Assembly (NCBI GenBank): GCA_004153385.1
Contig: SDAL01000001.1
Location: 62,001-126,000 of the forward strand
DNA: 64,000 bases
DNA from: Paracoccaceae bacterium
Lineage (GTDB): Bacteria; Pseudomonadota; Alphaproteobacteria; Rhodobacterales; Rhodobacteraceae
Reading direction: 5' to 3'
The notes below the pieces were generated by a model that worked only from the letters and a program-made list of their open reading frames with translations, ran no database searches and had not been told where the DNA came from. Made by a program: the position numbers and the translations under genes. Positions 34,541 through 44,324 of the stretch are shown one piece after another; within the stretch, counting starts at the first letter, position 1; each line of letters starts with the position of its first letter.

Positions 34541-36706
34541 CTAGTCGAAGCTATGGGCAAGCTTTGGCACATCTTTTGCTCCTGCGGAACCCCGACCCGA
34601 CAGTGAGGGGTTTTCCATGAAGAAACGGTGGCAGTTGAACAGCGCCTTTGTGTCTTCGGGCAGATAGCGGATGAATTTCCCATCGGGCTGCAAAATCCAG
34701 CTTTGGGCCTCGTCTGCCATATTCGCGGCCATGATCTGTTCGGTGATCTGGGCCTTCACCGTGGGGTTCGTTGTTTCCACGAGTGTCTCGACACGACGGT
34801 TGAGGTTGCGGCCCATCCAGTCGGCAGAGGAGAAGAACACCCGCGATTTTTTAGACGGCAGGCCGTGTCCGTTGCCAAAACATACGATGCGCGAATGTTC
34901 CAGATACCGGCCCACGATGGATTTGACGCGGATGTTTTCCGACAACCCCTTGATCCCCGGACGAATGCCGCAAATGCCGCGGATCACAAGGCTGATCTTC
35001 ACACCGGCCTGCGACGCGGCATAAAGCGCGTCGATCACTTCCGGCTCTATGATCGAATTCATCTTGGCCCAGATTTCGGCAGGCTTGCCGGCTTTGGCAA
35101 ATTCCGCCTCGCGACCGATCATCTCGATCAGTTTCGGCTTGAGCGAGTGGGGCGAGATCGACAGGTTCTCAAGTCCCTCCGGTTGGACATAGCCCGACAG
35201 ATAGTTGAACACTTTGGTCGCATCACGGCCCAAGGCGTCATCGCAGGTGAAAAACGACAGATCGGTATAGATTTTGGCGGTGATCGGGTGATAGTTGCCA
35301 GTGCCGTAGTGGGTGTAGGTCACAAGGTTGTCCCCCTCGCGCCGCACCACCGTCGAGATTTTGGCATGTGTCTTGTAGTTCACAAACCCGTAGACCACAT
35401 GCGCCCCCGCACGTTCCAGCATCCGTGACTGGCGGATGTTGGCAGCCTCGTCAAAGCGGGCCTTCAACTCCACCAGTGCCGTGACGGATTTGCCGTTTTC
35501 GGCGGCCTCGCACAGCGCGCTGACAATGGGGGAGTTCTTCGATGTCCGGTAAAGGGTCTGCTTGATCGCCAGAACATTGGGATCATTGGCCGCCTGCGTG
35601 AGAAAGCGCACCACCATATCGAATGTTTCGTAAGGGTGGTGCAGCAACATATCCTTCTGGCGGATGGCTGCGAACATATCGCCGTCATGGTCTTGCACCC
35701 GCTCGGGCACACGCGGGTTGAACGATGGCCATAAAAGGTCGGTGCGTTCATCCAGCACCAGCTCCTTGAGATCGGCCACCCCCAGAAGACCGCGCACCTC
35801 GACCACCTCGTCGGGGGTGACGTGCAGCTCGTCCATAATCACATTGTGCAAGCTGGTGGGGGCGCCGGTGGTGATTTTCAGGCGGATCACCTGACCACGC
35901 CTGCGCCGTTTGAGGGCCGTCTCGAATTCGCGCACCAGATCTTCGGCCTCGTCCTCGACCTCCAGATCGCTGTCGCGCAAGACACGAAACGCGCAATAGC
36001 CCACTTCCTTGAAGCCCGGAAACAGCGAGTTGAGATGCAACAGCAGCACTTCCTCAAGCGGCAGGAAGCGTCCCTCGCCGGGCAGGCGCACGAAACGGTC
36101 GATCTGCTGGGGGATTGGCAGCAGCGCCTGCATCCGGCGTTTGTCGCCGGGGCGTTCCAGTTCCAGCGCCAGACAGAACCCCAGATTGGGGATAAACGGA
36201 AACGGATGGGCCGGATCAATGGCCAGTGGCGACAGAACGGGAAATACCTTGTTCAGGAAATGCTCGCGCAGGAATGTCAGATCCGTATCCGTCAGGGCAT
36301 TGCGCGTCACCACGCGGATGCCTGCGGTTTCCAGCTCGCGGCGTAGTTTGTTCCATGTGGTTTGCTGCATATCCATCAGCTTGCGCGCATCATCGTTGAT
36401 CAGCTGCAGCTGTTCGCGCGGCGTCAGGCCATCATGCGAGGGGTTCACATTTCCCTCGCGCACCAGCTCGCGCAGCCCCGCCACGCGAACGGTATAGAAT
36501 TCATCCAGATTGGTGGCCGAAATCGACACAAACCGCAGGCGTTCCAACAAGGGGACACGCGGATTTGTCGCCTCCTCCAGAACGCGCCAGTTGAACGCGA
36601 GCCATGACAGCTCGCGGTTGAAAAATCGTCCGGGCCCGGCGATTACCTCTGGGGGTAATTCTACGGGGGCGGGGAAAGGGGTCTGGAGGAAATCAGCCTG
36701 GGTCAT
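34541..36706 (-). CDS. ppk: Polyphosphate kinase 1
   Basis: A 721-residue PPK1 that polymerises ATP gamma-phosphate into polyphosphate. N domain: FFNRELSWLAFNWRVLEEA and RLRFVSISATNLDEFYTVRVAG. The head domain follows, then the two phospholipase D-like catalytic domains: QTLYRTSKNSPIVSAL, VELKARFDEAANI, and VYGFVNYKTHAKIS, whose His is the autophosphorylated residue. SSADWMGRNLNRRVE marks the C2 domain. The length is standard. It is in a minus-strand run with hdaA upstream and ppx downstream. Confidence 0.96.
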   Translation of the reverse strand: MTQADFLQTPFPAPVELPPEVIAGPGRFFNRELSWLAFNWRVLEEATNPRVPLLERLRFVSISATNLDEFYTVRVAGLRELVREGNVNPSHDGLTPREQLQLINDDARKLMDMQQTTWNKLRRELETAGIRVVTRNALTDTDLTFLREHFLNKVFPVLSPLAIDPAHPFPFIPNLGFCLALELERPGDKRRMQALLPIPQQIDRFVRLPGEGRFLPLEEVLLLHLNSLFPGFKEVGYCAFRVLRDSDLEVEDEAEDLVREFETALKRRRRGQVIRLKITTGAPTSLHNVIMDELHVTPDEVVEVRGLLGVADLKELVLDERTDLLWPSFNPRVPERVQDHDGDMFAAIRQKDMLLHHPYETFDMVVRFLTQAANDPNVLAIKQTLYRTSKNSPIVSALCEAAENGKSVTALVELKARFDEAANIRQSRMLERAGAHVVYGFVNYKTHAKISTVVRREGDNLVTYTHYGTGNYHPITAKIYTDLSFFTCDDALGRDATKVFNYLSGYVQPEGLENLSISPHSLKPKLIEMIGREAEFAKAGKPAEIWAKMNSIIEPEVIDALYAASQAGVKISLVIRGICGIRPGIKGLSENIRVKSIVGRYLEHSRIVCFGNGHGLPSKKSRVFFSSADWMGRNLNRRVETLVETTNPTVKAQITEQIMAANMADEAQSWILQPDGKFIRYLPEDTKALFNCHRFFMENPSLSGRGSAGAKDVPKLAHSFD

Positions 36707-36754
36707 GGGCGCGCTTATCGCCTTGAATTGTATCGGGAAGATGACAAAAGTACC

Positions 36755-37447
36755 CTATTCTTGCCCGTCCAGCCCCAAACTGTCCAGAACTTCCGCCGCA
36801 AGGCTGCGGGTGATGGCCCGCTTTTCTTCAAGCGACCTTGCGTCAAGCGCGTTCACAAGCGCACGCGCGGTGGCCATGGAGCGGTCCATGCGCCCCACCA
36901 GCCACGGGATCAGCGTGACCGGCACATGGATCTGGCGGTCGGCAAACATTTTTACCAGAACGGCGGCCAGAAGCGCGTCATCGGGCGGCAGCAAACGCGC
37001 GCTTGCGGTGGCCTCCATCCGCGAACGCAGATCGGGCAGGTCCATCCCCCAGTCACGCGGCGGCGTACGCGCTGTGATCAGCAAACGTACCCCTTCGGCC
37101 TGACACAGGTTATTAAGATGCAACAGCAGGCTTTCGTGGTTTTCGGAGCCTGCGATACGGTCCGCATCATCCACCACCACCGCCCCGGCGGAGACGAGGA
37201 AGGGGGCGTCGTAATGCTCTAACTCGCCCGACGAAATCAGCGGCGCGCGGTTTTCGTCAGCCCAGATCTGTGCCAGATGGGTTTTGCCCGCCCCCGGATC
37301 GCCCAACAAAAGTAGCCGTCCCGATGGCCAGTTCGACGGTCGGTCCAGCATCACCAGTGCCAGCGCATTGGCCTGCGCGACATAGTAGTCCTCGCGGCCT
37401 TGCGATTGCCGCAAGGGCAAGTCGAAAATCAGCTGTTTGTTCGTCAT
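36755..37447 (-). CDS. hdaA: DnaA-related replication regulator HdaA
   Basis: A 230-residue protein homologous to the DnaA AAA+ domain. The N-terminus KQLIFDLPLR is the beta-clamp-binding motif (QLxFDLP) of Hda proteins. Walker A is LLLGDPGAGKTHLAQIW, Walker B is AGAVVVDDADRI, and sensor regions are LLITARTPPRDW and LPDLRSRMEA (Arg finger). No DNA-binding domain IV is present, as expected. In alphaproteobacteria HdaA on the clamp stimulates DnaA-ATP hydrolysis and limits initiation. It lies 33 nt after the PerM-type gene and 48 nt before ppk. Confidence 0.9.
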   Translation of the reverse strand: MTNKQLIFDLPLRQSQGREDYYVAQANALALVMLDRPSNWPSGRLLLLGDPGAGKTHLAQIWADENRAPLISSGELEHYDAPFLVSAGAVVVDDADRIAGSENHESLLLHLNNLCQAEGVRLLITARTPPRDWGMDLPDLRSRMEATASARLLPPDDALLAAVLVKMFADRQIHVPVTLIPWLVGRMDRSMATARALVNALDARSLEEKRAITRSLAAEVLDSLGLDGQE

Positions 37448-37480
37448 CGTGCCTGCCTGTTCCGGTCCGCGACCGGTCTA

Positions 37481-38566
37481 TCACTCCGCGAAGTCTTTTG
37501 CAGGCATGTCGTCGCGCCCGCTTGCGCCTTGGTAAAGAGGGCCGCGCATATATTGCTGGATTGCAAAGCGGGCCAGTACGCCCAGCATTGCGGCCACCGG
37601 CACGGCCACCAGCATTCCCACAAACCCGAATAACGTGCCAAAGACGGAGAGTGCAAACAAAAGCCACAACGGATGCAGACCGACGGAATCGCCCACCAGT
37701 TTCGGTGTGACGATATTGCCTTCCAGAAACTGGCCTAATGCAAATATCGCGACCACGATCCCGATATGCACCCAGTCGCCCCAGAACTGAAACAGTGCAA
37801 GCCCGATGGACAACGCGCCACCAATGATCGCACCCACATAAGGGATGAAGGTCAAAGTGCCCGCGATTGCCCCCGCGATCAGACCAAAGTTCAGCCCCGC
37901 CGCCATCAGCGATACCGCGTAGAACGTGCCCAAAATCAGGCAGACAGTGACCTGTCCGCGCACGAAGCCCGACAGCACACGGTCGATATCGCGTCCCAGA
38001 TGTTCAATCGTGGGGGCGTAATCGCGCGGTAACATTCCATCGACCTTCGCCACGATCTTGTCCCAATCCAGCAGCATGTAGAAAGCAACCACCGGCACAA
38101 CCACGATAAACACCACGAAATTGACCACCCCCATGGCCGAGGAGAGAACGGTCTTTGCAAGCTCCCCGCCGCGGTCCTGAATGGTCTGTCCCAGCCCTGC
38201 CAGCGCTTTATCGACAGGCGAGCCGTCTTTCATCAGATCGGGAAAATTGGTGCTAAGGAATGTGCCCAGACGATCTACGATCTGCGGGGCGGTTTGTACC
38301 AGCTGGCGCAGCTGGTCGAACAGCAGCGGAAAGACGGCCAGCGAAACCACGACGAAAAACAGCGTGACCACAACGGCAATCAGGATGGTTGCCACAGGCC
38401 GGCTCATGTATTTCTCCAGCCGGTCTGCGATCGGATCAAGAAAATAGGCAATCGCGCCGCCTACCAGGAAGGGTAAGATCACATCCCCGAGCAGCCACAA
38501 GATCAAGATGAATACGACCATGACAATGGTCCAATACAGCGCCTGATGGCGAATTGGCTGCAGCAT
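37481..38566 (-). CDS. AI-2E/PerM-family membrane permease
   Basis: A 361-residue membrane protein of the AI-2 exporter/PerM family. Helix pair TIVMVVFILILWLLGDVILP and FLVGGAIAYFLDPIADRLEKY open the protein, and PVATILIAVVVTLFFVVVS follows. A periplasmic helical stretch has the family DRLGTFLSTNFPD. The C-terminal membrane region has FVRGQVTVCLILGTFYAV, FIPYVGAIIGG and LVGDSVGLHPLWLLFALSVFG, all diagnostic. Ion or small-molecule transport is suspected in the family, and autoinducer export is not general. Start 38566 has AAGGAG. It precedes hdaA in many alphaproteobacteria, as here. Confidence 0.9.
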   Translation of the reverse strand: MLQPIRHQALYWTIVMVVFILILWLLGDVILPFLVGGAIAYFLDPIADRLEKYMSRPVATILIAVVVTLFFVVVSLAVFPLLFDQLRQLVQTAPQIVDRLGTFLSTNFPDLMKDGSPVDKALAGLGQTIQDRGGELAKTVLSSAMGVVNFVVFIVVVPVVAFYMLLDWDKIVAKVDGMLPRDYAPTIEHLGRDIDRVLSGFVRGQVTVCLILGTFYAVSLMAAGLNFGLIAGAIAGTLTFIPYVGAIIGGALSIGLALFQFWGDWVHIGIVVAIFALGQFLEGNIVTPKLVGDSVGLHPLWLLFALSVFGTLFGFVGMLVAVPVAAMLGVLARFAIQQYMRGPLYQGASGRDDMPAKDFAE

Positions 38567-38739
38567 GGGGACGGCTCCTTGGATGAGGTTGGATGACGAT
38601 TGCCTAAAAGATCGCGCGCGCGCAACCATGTCATGGCTCAATCAAAGGGGCGTGGGTAAAATGGCGACATAAATCATCGTTTTGGGAACCCGGCTTTGGT
38701 GATGTGCGTTCGGGACGGCACATTCAGTAGGAGGCTTTG

Positions 38740-39282
38740 ATGAAGACAGTGATCATGACCGCCATCGGCCTTTTGCTTGGTTCGGGCCTTGGTGCGGGCG
38801 GGGCCTTTGCCGCCACCGCCACGGCGGATTTGGAAAATCGTGACGGTGCGCCGGTCGGGCATGTCGAGATCTCCGATCTGATGCCGGATATGGCCTTGGC
38901 CGTGATCGAGGTGCATGATTTGCCCCAAGGTGATCACGTAGTACAGATGCACGGCAAAGCCAGCTGCGCCAAGGATAGCGCCGCCTTGGGCGCGGTTACG
39001 AGGCTTGGCGCCCAACAGCCGGATCCCCGTGATCGCGCGCGCGGTGATTTGCGCGCAGTCAGCCTGCCGGACATACATGTCGGGGCTGACGGGCGTGGCC
39101 GTGTCGAGGCGTTTGTGGCCGATTTCAAGGTACACCACGCAGTGACGGGTGGCCCGAACGCGGCCCTTATTGTGGACGAAGGGACGCGACCGCCTGAAGG
39201 GGGCGAGGCCCCGGACGCCAAAGACAACTTGGCCCGCCCGGATCATGACCGTGGCTGGCTGGCCTGCGGTGTGTTGCAGTAG
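38740..39282 (+). CDS. SodC-fold secreted protein lacking Cu/Zn ligands
   Basis: A 180-residue periplasmic protein with a signal peptide (MKTVIMTAIGLLLGSGLGAG, cut near AFAAT). The scaffold is that of Cu/Zn superoxide dismutase: GAPVGHVEISDL, VIEVHDLPQGDH, MHGKASC, GDLRAVSLPDIHVGADGRG, AALIVDEG and the closing WLACGVLQ. Most metal ligands are gone, however. HxH is QMH, GHFNP is GAQQP, HAGDL is RARGDL (Asp kept) and the C-terminal LxxHA is LIVDEG. The disulfide cysteines appear kept. It is probably a structural relative without dismutase activity. AGGAGG sits 6 nt before the ATG. Confidence 0.8.
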   Translation: MKTVIMTAIGLLLGSGLGAGGAFAATATADLENRDGAPVGHVEISDLMPDMALAVIEVHDLPQGDHVVQMHGKASCAKDSAALGAVTRLGAQQPDPRDRARGDLRAVSLPDIHVGADGRGRVEAFVADFKVHHAVTGGPNAALIVDEGTRPPEGGEAPDAKDNLARPDHDRGWLACGVLQ

Positions 39283-39462
39283 CATCCGCGCGCGCTTTGG
39301 GGCAGGCGGGCGTTTTTCCCCTTTATCGCCGCCCCGCCATCCAAGCCCCCGCGCAGGTATTTGCGATGAGGAATTGGCCGCCAGAACAGGTGTTTCACTT
39401 GCTCCTGTGGTTCATATCGGCTAGCCCGAAGCTTCAACGCTTTTAAATTTACAGGGACCGAT

Positions 39463-40803
39463 ATGCGCCTTTCCCGCTACTTTCTTCCCGTTCTGAAGGA
39501 AAACCCCGCAGAGGCGCAGATTGCCTCACATCGTTTGATGCTGCGCGCGGGTATGATCAAACAACAGCAGGCCGGTATCTATTCGTGGCTCCCCTTGGGC
39601 TTCAAAGTGCTGCGCCGCATCGAGGAAATCGTGCACGAGGAGCAGATCCGTGCAGGGCACCTGCCTGTGCTGATGCCCACGCTGCAGCCCGCAGACCTGT
39701 GGCAGGAATCAGGGCGCTATGATGCCTATGGTCCGGAAATGCTGCGCATCACCGACCGTCACGGACGGGATATGCTCTACGGCCCCACCAACGAGGAGAT
39801 GATCACCGACATCTTCCGCGCCCATGTCGAGAGCTATAAATCGCTGCCGATGACGCTGTATCACATCCAGTGGAAATTCCGCGACGAAGTGCGCCCGCGC
39901 TTTGGTGTGATGCGGGGCCGCGAATTCTATATGAAAGACGGTTACTCCTTCGATCTGACGAAGGAAGACGCGTTGCATGCCTATAATCGCCACATGGTCG
40001 CCTACTTGCGCACCTACGAGCGTATGGGCCTGACGGCGATCCCGATGCGCGCAGACAGCGGCCCGATCGGTGGCGACAACACCCACGAGTTCCTTGTGCT
40101 TGCCCCCACGGGCGAGTCAGAGGTGTTTTATGATGCCAAGGTGCCCGAGCTGCATCTGGGCGACCGCGAGGTTGATTACGACGATAAAGATGCCGTCGCC
40201 GAGATCTGCAAGGAATTCACCTCGCTTTATGCGCGCACCGACGAGACACATGACGAGGCGCTGTTCAACGATCTTCCCGAAGATCGCCGCTGCACCGCAC
40301 GCGGGATCGAGGTCGGCCAGATTTTCTACTTCGGCACGAAATACTCCGAAGCGATGGGGGCCACTGTCAACTCGCCCGAGGGCAAGAAGGTGCCTGTCGA
40401 AATGGGCAGCCACGGGATCGGTGTCAGCCGTCTGGTGGGCGCGCTGATCGAGGCCAACCACGACGAAAAAGGCATCATCTGGCCGGAGGGCGTCACCCCG
40501 TTCCACTGCGGGATTGTCAACCTCAAGCAAGGCGATGCGGCCTGTGACAGTGCGTGTGACGGATTGTATGCCGCGTTGAAAAAGGCCGGCCTTGATCCGC
40601 TTTACGATGACCGTAGCGAACGCGCGGGCGCAAAGTTTGCAACGATGGATCTGATCGGTTTGCCGTGGCGCATCACCGTTGGTCCGCGCGGCATTGCGGC
40701 CAACAAGGTCGAACTGACCTCGCGGCGCACCGGTGAAAGCGAAGAGATGTCTGCCGAGGTGGCCGTGGCCCGTATCGTGGACATCTACGAGGCCCACCGC
40801 TAA
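39463..40803 (+). CDS. proS: Prolyl-tRNA synthetase, alphaproteobacterial short form
   Basis: A 446-residue class II synthetase. Motif 1 region: [19 protein letters not shown]; motif 2: [13 protein letters not shown] and [20 protein letters not shown]; motif 3: [16 protein letters not shown]. The large editing insertion of most bacterial ProRS is absent, giving the compact form usual in alphaproteobacteria. The C-terminal anticodon-binding domain includes [21 protein letters not shown] strong terminator follows at 40864. Confidence 0.96.
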   Translation: MRLSRYFLPVLKENPAEAQIASHRLMLRAGMIKQQQAGIYSWLPLGFKVLRRIEEIVHEEQIRAGHLPVLMPTLQPADLWQESGRYDAYGPEMLRITDRHGRDMLYGPTNEEMITDIFRAHVESYKSLPMTLYHIQWKFRDEVRPRFGVMRGREFYMKDGYSFDLTKEDALHAYNRHMVAYLRTYERMGLTAIPMRADSGPIGGDNTHEFLVLAPTGESEVFYDAKVPELHLGDREVDYDDKDAVAEICKEFTSLYARTDETHDEALFNDLPEDRRCTARGIEVGQIFYFGTKYSEAMGATVNSPEGKKVPVEMGSHGIGVSRLVGALIEANHDEKGIIWPEGVTPFHCGIVNLKQGDAACDSACDGLYAALKKAGLDPLYDDRSERAGAKFATMDLIGLPWRITVGPRGIAANKVELTSRRTGESEEMSAEVAVARIVDIYEAHR

Positions 40804-40863
40804 AGGCGCACCGGGGCCTGACCCGGGCGCGCGCAAGGACGCGCGCCGTGATGGATTGAAACG

Positions 40864-40892
40864 AAGCCCTCCGCCGGACGCGGGGGGCTTTT
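40864..40892 (+). terminator. Intrinsic terminator after proS
   Basis: AAGCCCTCCGC pairs with GCGGGGGGCTT (one G-U pair) around CGGAC and runs into TTTT. It is 61 nt after the proS stop. A GCGCGCG/CGCGCGC hairpin lies just upstream near 40829-40848. Confidence 0.88.
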
Positions 40893-40960
40893 CGCGATCG
40901 TATCGGGTTTCTTGATTGAAAAACTCGGAATAATCGCGCATAGACGTCCAACCCCTTCAA

Positions 40961-42133
40961 ATGCCGGTTCAGGTTTCGCTGATGCAGATGTTTCTACGCT
41001 TGATGCTCGTGCTTGCGATTGTGTGTGTCGCCGCGCCGCGCGGGTCGGCCCAGACGCCGGACACGCTTGCCGCATGGGGGGAGCGGTTGTTTTTCGATAC
41101 CGCGCTCTCGGGGCAAAATCACCAAAGCTGTGCCACCTGCCACGATCCTGCGTTCGGGTTTGCCGATCCGCGCGATACGGTCGCGGGACGTGCGGTGTCG
41201 ATGGGTGATGATCTTGAAAGCTTTGGCGACAGAAACGCCCCCGGTTTGGGATATGCGCGGTTTGTGCCCGAATTCATGCGCACCGCTGATGGTGTTTATC
41301 GGGGGGGGCAATTTCACGACGGGCGCGCGGCCAATCTGGCCGAGCAGGCTTTGGGCCCGATCATGAATCCGGTGGAGATGGCGCTGCCCTCCGCAGAGGT
41401 TCTGGCCAAACGGCTGGGCGCGGATCCCGACCACCGCGCGGCCCTGCGTCAATATGCGGGTATTACCGATCCATCAGGTGATCCCGATGCCACCCTGAAC
41501 GCGGTGGCCGATGCACTGGCCGCTTTTGAGAAAACGGATGAATTTGCCCCGTTCACCAGCCGCTATGACCGCTACCTGCGCGGCGAGATCGCGCTGAGCG
41601 ATCAGGAGGAACTGGGGCGGGTTCTGTTCTTTTCGCAGCAATTCACCAATTGCAACCAGTGCCATCAGTTGCAAGCGACACCGGGCCAGAAAAACGAAAC
41701 CTTCAGTAATTACGAATATCACAATATCGGTGTGCCGGTGAACAGGGCCGCACGCGGTGCCAGCAAGATGGCCGCAGGGTATATCGATCAGGGGCTGTTG
41801 GCCAATCCGCACATCAGCGATCCCGCCCAAGCTGGCAAGTTCAAGGTGCCGGGCTTGCGCAATGTGGCGGTGACCGGCCCCTATATGCATAACGGGGTGT
41901 TTGCCGACCTGCGCACAGTTATTTTGTTTTATAATACCTACAACACCACACGGCCGGCGCGTCATATCAATCCCGAAACCGGTGCGCCCTTCGCCCCGCC
42001 AGAGGTCGACGGCACCCTGTCGCTTGCAAAGCTGGAGATGGGGCCTGCATTGGACGACCAGCGTATTGATGCGCTGGTGGCATTCCTCGAAACGCTGACC
42101 GATGCACGCTACGAACACCTGTTGACGCGTTGA
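40961..42133 (+). CDS. Dihaem cytochrome c peroxidase/MauG family protein
   Basis: A periplasmic protein of about 390 residues with a signal peptide (FLRLMLVLAIVCVAAPRG, cut near GSAQT). Two CxxCH haem c sites are present: CATCH near residue 60 and CNQCH near 232. Between them is FHDGRAANLAEQALGPIMNPVEM, characteristic of the CCP/MauG family. After the second haem come KFKVPGLRNVAVTGPYMHNGVFADL, a conserved segment with the MHNG turn. The function is either peroxide reduction with c-type electron donors or a MauG-like protein oxidation. ATGs at 40982 and 40988 are equally good starts; no clear ribosome site decides. Confidence 0.88.
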   Translation: MPVQVSLMQMFLRLMLVLAIVCVAAPRGSAQTPDTLAAWGERLFFDTALSGQNHQSCATCHDPAFGFADPRDTVAGRAVSMGDDLESFGDRNAPGLGYARFVPEFMRTADGVYRGGQFHDGRAANLAEQALGPIMNPVEMALPSAEVLAKRLGADPDHRAALRQYAGITDPSGDPDATLNAVADALAAFEKTDEFAPFTSRYDRYLRGEIALSDQEELGRVLFFSQQFTNCNQCHQLQATPGQKNETFSNYEYHNIGVPVNRAARGASKMAAGYIDQGLLANPHISDPAQAGKFKVPGLRNVAVTGPYMHNGVFADLRTVILFYNTYNTTRPARHINPETGAPFAPPEVDGTLSLAKLEMGPALDDQRIDALVAFLETLTDARYEHLLTR

Positions 42134-42355
42134 TCTTTTGACAGGATGCAAGGTGGTCGTGCCCGCTGTCGGACGCAAGGGGGGGGGCGTCTTGCGCGCA
42201 GTCCTGCCCGATGCTGCGGTGACAAGCCATCACCGCGCGTCCATCACCGCTGGCTGTCGCCGGTGTGATGGGCGCAGGCTTGACCTTTGGGTGTCTTCAC
42301 GCAACTGTGCCGCGAATTTTCCGGATATGTGAACGCCGGAGCAAGAGGACTGCAT

Positions 42356-43648
42356 ATGGCCAGAAAAACCGCGCCTTTCGCGCCGTTCGAATTCATGATC
42401 GCGTGGCGATATCTGCGTGCGCGCCGTGCCGAAGGCGGCGTATCGGTAATGACATGGATCAGTTTGATCGGCATTACCCTCGGGGTGGCTGCCCTGATCA
42501 TCACACTTGCCGTACGCTCGGGGTTTCGTGCGGAATTCGTGGATACGATCCTCGGGGCCAACGCGCATGTCACGCTGTATTCCGCCCCCACTGAGGTGGT
42601 CGAGGGATCGGGCGTCTACACCCGCATCATGCGCGATTTCGAGGCGCGCTCCGAACGTATTTCGCAAATTCCGGGGGTGACCGATGCCGCGCCTTTGGTC
42701 AAAGGGCAGGTGATGGTCAGCTTTGGCGACCAATCCAACGTGGGGGAGGTGTTCGGCATTTCCAAATCCGATCTGGAGGAAATCCCGCGCATCGCCCACC
42801 CCGAGGAGTCATTGGGCAGTCTGGACGGTTTCGGCCCCGGTATCGCCGTAGGCTCCGGCCTGGCGCGCGAATTGGGGATAAATGTCGGCGACAAGATCCG
42901 TATGATTTCGCCAAATGGCGCCAAAACCGCCTTTGGCACCAGCCCCCGGGTCAATGCCTACGAGGTGGGCTATATTTTCACCGCCGGGCGTTATGATATC
43001 GACCGCACCCGCATCTACATGCCCTTTGCCGAGGCGCAAAGCTATTTCAACCGCGAAGGCGGCGCGGACGAGATCGATATCACCGTGACCGATCCCGAGA
43101 ATGTCGACAACTGGACGCCGCAGCTTCTGGAGGCCGGCGGCAAGGGCTCCATGCTATGGAGCTGGCGCGACAGTTCCGGCAGCTTTCTGCGCGCGCTTGA
43201 TATCGAAGACAATGTGATGTTCGTCATCTTGTCGGTGCTGGTGTTGATTGCAGCGATGAATATCACCTCGGGGTTGATCATGCTGGTCAAGAACAAGGGG
43301 CGCGATATCGGGATTTTGCGTACCATGGGCCTGACCGAAGGCGCGATCATGCGCGTGTTCTTCCTGTGCGGGGCCTTTACGGGGATTTTGGGCACGCTTG
43401 CGGGCCTGATCGTGGGCGTGGTGTTCTCGCTTAATATCGACCATATCATGGGGTTTGTGAACTATCTCAACGGTGGCAGCGTGTGGGATGCCTCGATCAG
43501 GGGGATCTATGAATTGCCCGCCAAGCTGGAGCTGGGCGATGTGCTCAAGGCGGTCGGGCTGTCGCTCGGGCTGAGTTTTATCGTCACGATCTTTCCAGCG
43601 CGTCGTGCGGCGCGTCTGAACCCAGTGGAGGCGCTGCGCTATGAGTGA
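42356..43648 (+). CDS. lolE: Lipoprotein-releasing ABC transporter permease LolC/LolE type
   Basis: A 430-residue membrane protein that extracts outer-membrane-bound lipoproteins from the inner membrane. One N-terminal helix (SVMTWISLIGITLGVAALII), a large periplasmic MacB-like domain (residues 50-270), then three C-terminal helices: MFVILSVLVLIAAMNITSG, GAFTGILGTLAGLIVGVVF and the last near 405. The C-terminus IFPARRAARLNPVEALRYE is diagnostic of the FtsX/LolC family. A single LolC/E-type protein implies a homodimer, as in alphaproteobacteria. The ATG at 42356 follows AGAGGA. Its end overlaps lolD by 8 nt. Confidence 0.9.
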   Translation: MARKTAPFAPFEFMIAWRYLRARRAEGGVSVMTWISLIGITLGVAALIITLAVRSGFRAEFVDTILGANAHVTLYSAPTEVVEGSGVYTRIMRDFEARSERISQIPGVTDAAPLVKGQVMVSFGDQSNVGEVFGISKSDLEEIPRIAHPEESLGSLDGFGPGIAVGSGLARELGINVGDKIRMISPNGAKTAFGTSPRVNAYEVGYIFTAGRYDIDRTRIYMPFAEAQSYFNREGGADEIDITVTDPENVDNWTPQLLEAGGKGSMLWSWRDSSGSFLRALDIEDNVMFVILSVLVLIAAMNITSGLIMLVKNKGRDIGILRTMGLTEGAIMRVFFLCGAFTGILGTLAGLIVGVVFSLNIDHIMGFVNYLNGGSVWDASIRGIYELPAKLELGDVLKAVGLSLGLSFIVTIFPARRAARLNPVEALRYE

Positions 43649-44318
43649 TGTTCTGAGCCTGACCGGCATCGAGAAAATCTACAACCGCGGTCTGCCCACG
43701 GAAATCGCCGTGCTGCGCGGGCTGGATCTGAAGATCCCGGCAGGGCAGGTGACGGCGCTTGTCGCGCCTTCGGGATCGGGGAAATCCACGCTTTTGCATA
43801 TTGCGGGCCTTCTGGATGTGCCCGATTGCGGTACCGTTTCCATTGATGGCACCGATCTGAGCGGGTCGAGCGACAAGCTGCGCACGGCCGCACGGCGCGA
43901 GGCATTGGGATTTGTCTACCAGTTCCACCACCTGTTGCCGGAATTCACGGCAGAGGAAAATATCGTTTTGCCACAATTGGCCAATGGGGTTGCCCGTGGC
44001 GCGGCGGTGGCGCGGTCGCGCGATCTGCTGGCACGTGTAGGGTTAAGCGACCGTCTTGGACATCGCCCGTCCGCGTTGTCGGGGGGCGAGCAACAGCGCG
44101 TGGCGTTTTGCAGGGCACTGGCGAATGGCCCCAAGCTGATGCTTGCCGACGAGCCCACTGGCAACCTTGATCCCGATACATCGGATACGGTGTTTGCCGC
44201 GCTGATGGATCTGGTGCGTGAAACAGGACTTTCGGCCCTGATCGCGACCCACAACCTTGGCCTTGCCGCGCGGATGGATCGGGTTTTGCGTCTGGAAGAC
44301 GGCATATTGAAGGAGTAA
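43641..44318 (+). CDS. lolD: Lipoprotein-releasing ABC transporter ATPase
   Basis: A 225-residue ATPase. Walker A is APSGSGKSTLLHIAGLLD near residue 42, with Ala where Gly is usual at the first position. FVYQFHHLLPEFTAEENI is the LolD-specific Q-loop wording. Signature LSGGEQQRVAFCRAL, Walker B KLMLADEPTGNLDP and switch ATHNLGLAARMD complete it. It is translationally coupled to lolE by an 8-nt overlap and powers lipoprotein release to LolA. The ArsC-like gene begins 6 nt after its stop. Confidence 0.92.
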   Translation: MSDVLSLTGIEKIYNRGLPTEIAVLRGLDLKIPAGQVTALVAPSGSGKSTLLHIAGLLDVPDCGTVSIDGTDLSGSSDKLRTAARREALGFVYQFHHLLPEFTAEENIVLPQLANGVARGAAVARSRDLLARVGLSDRLGHRPSALSGGEQQRVAFCRALANGPKLMLADEPTGNLDPDTSDTVFAALMDLVRETGLSALIATHNLGLAARMDRVLRLEDGILKE

Positions 44319-44324
44319 TCCGCA

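Noticed and set aside
43641-44318. Ala in the LolD Walker A (APSGSGKST) as a defect
   Set aside because: The first residue before PSGSGKST is not catalytic; GSGKST itself is intact and all other motifs are present.
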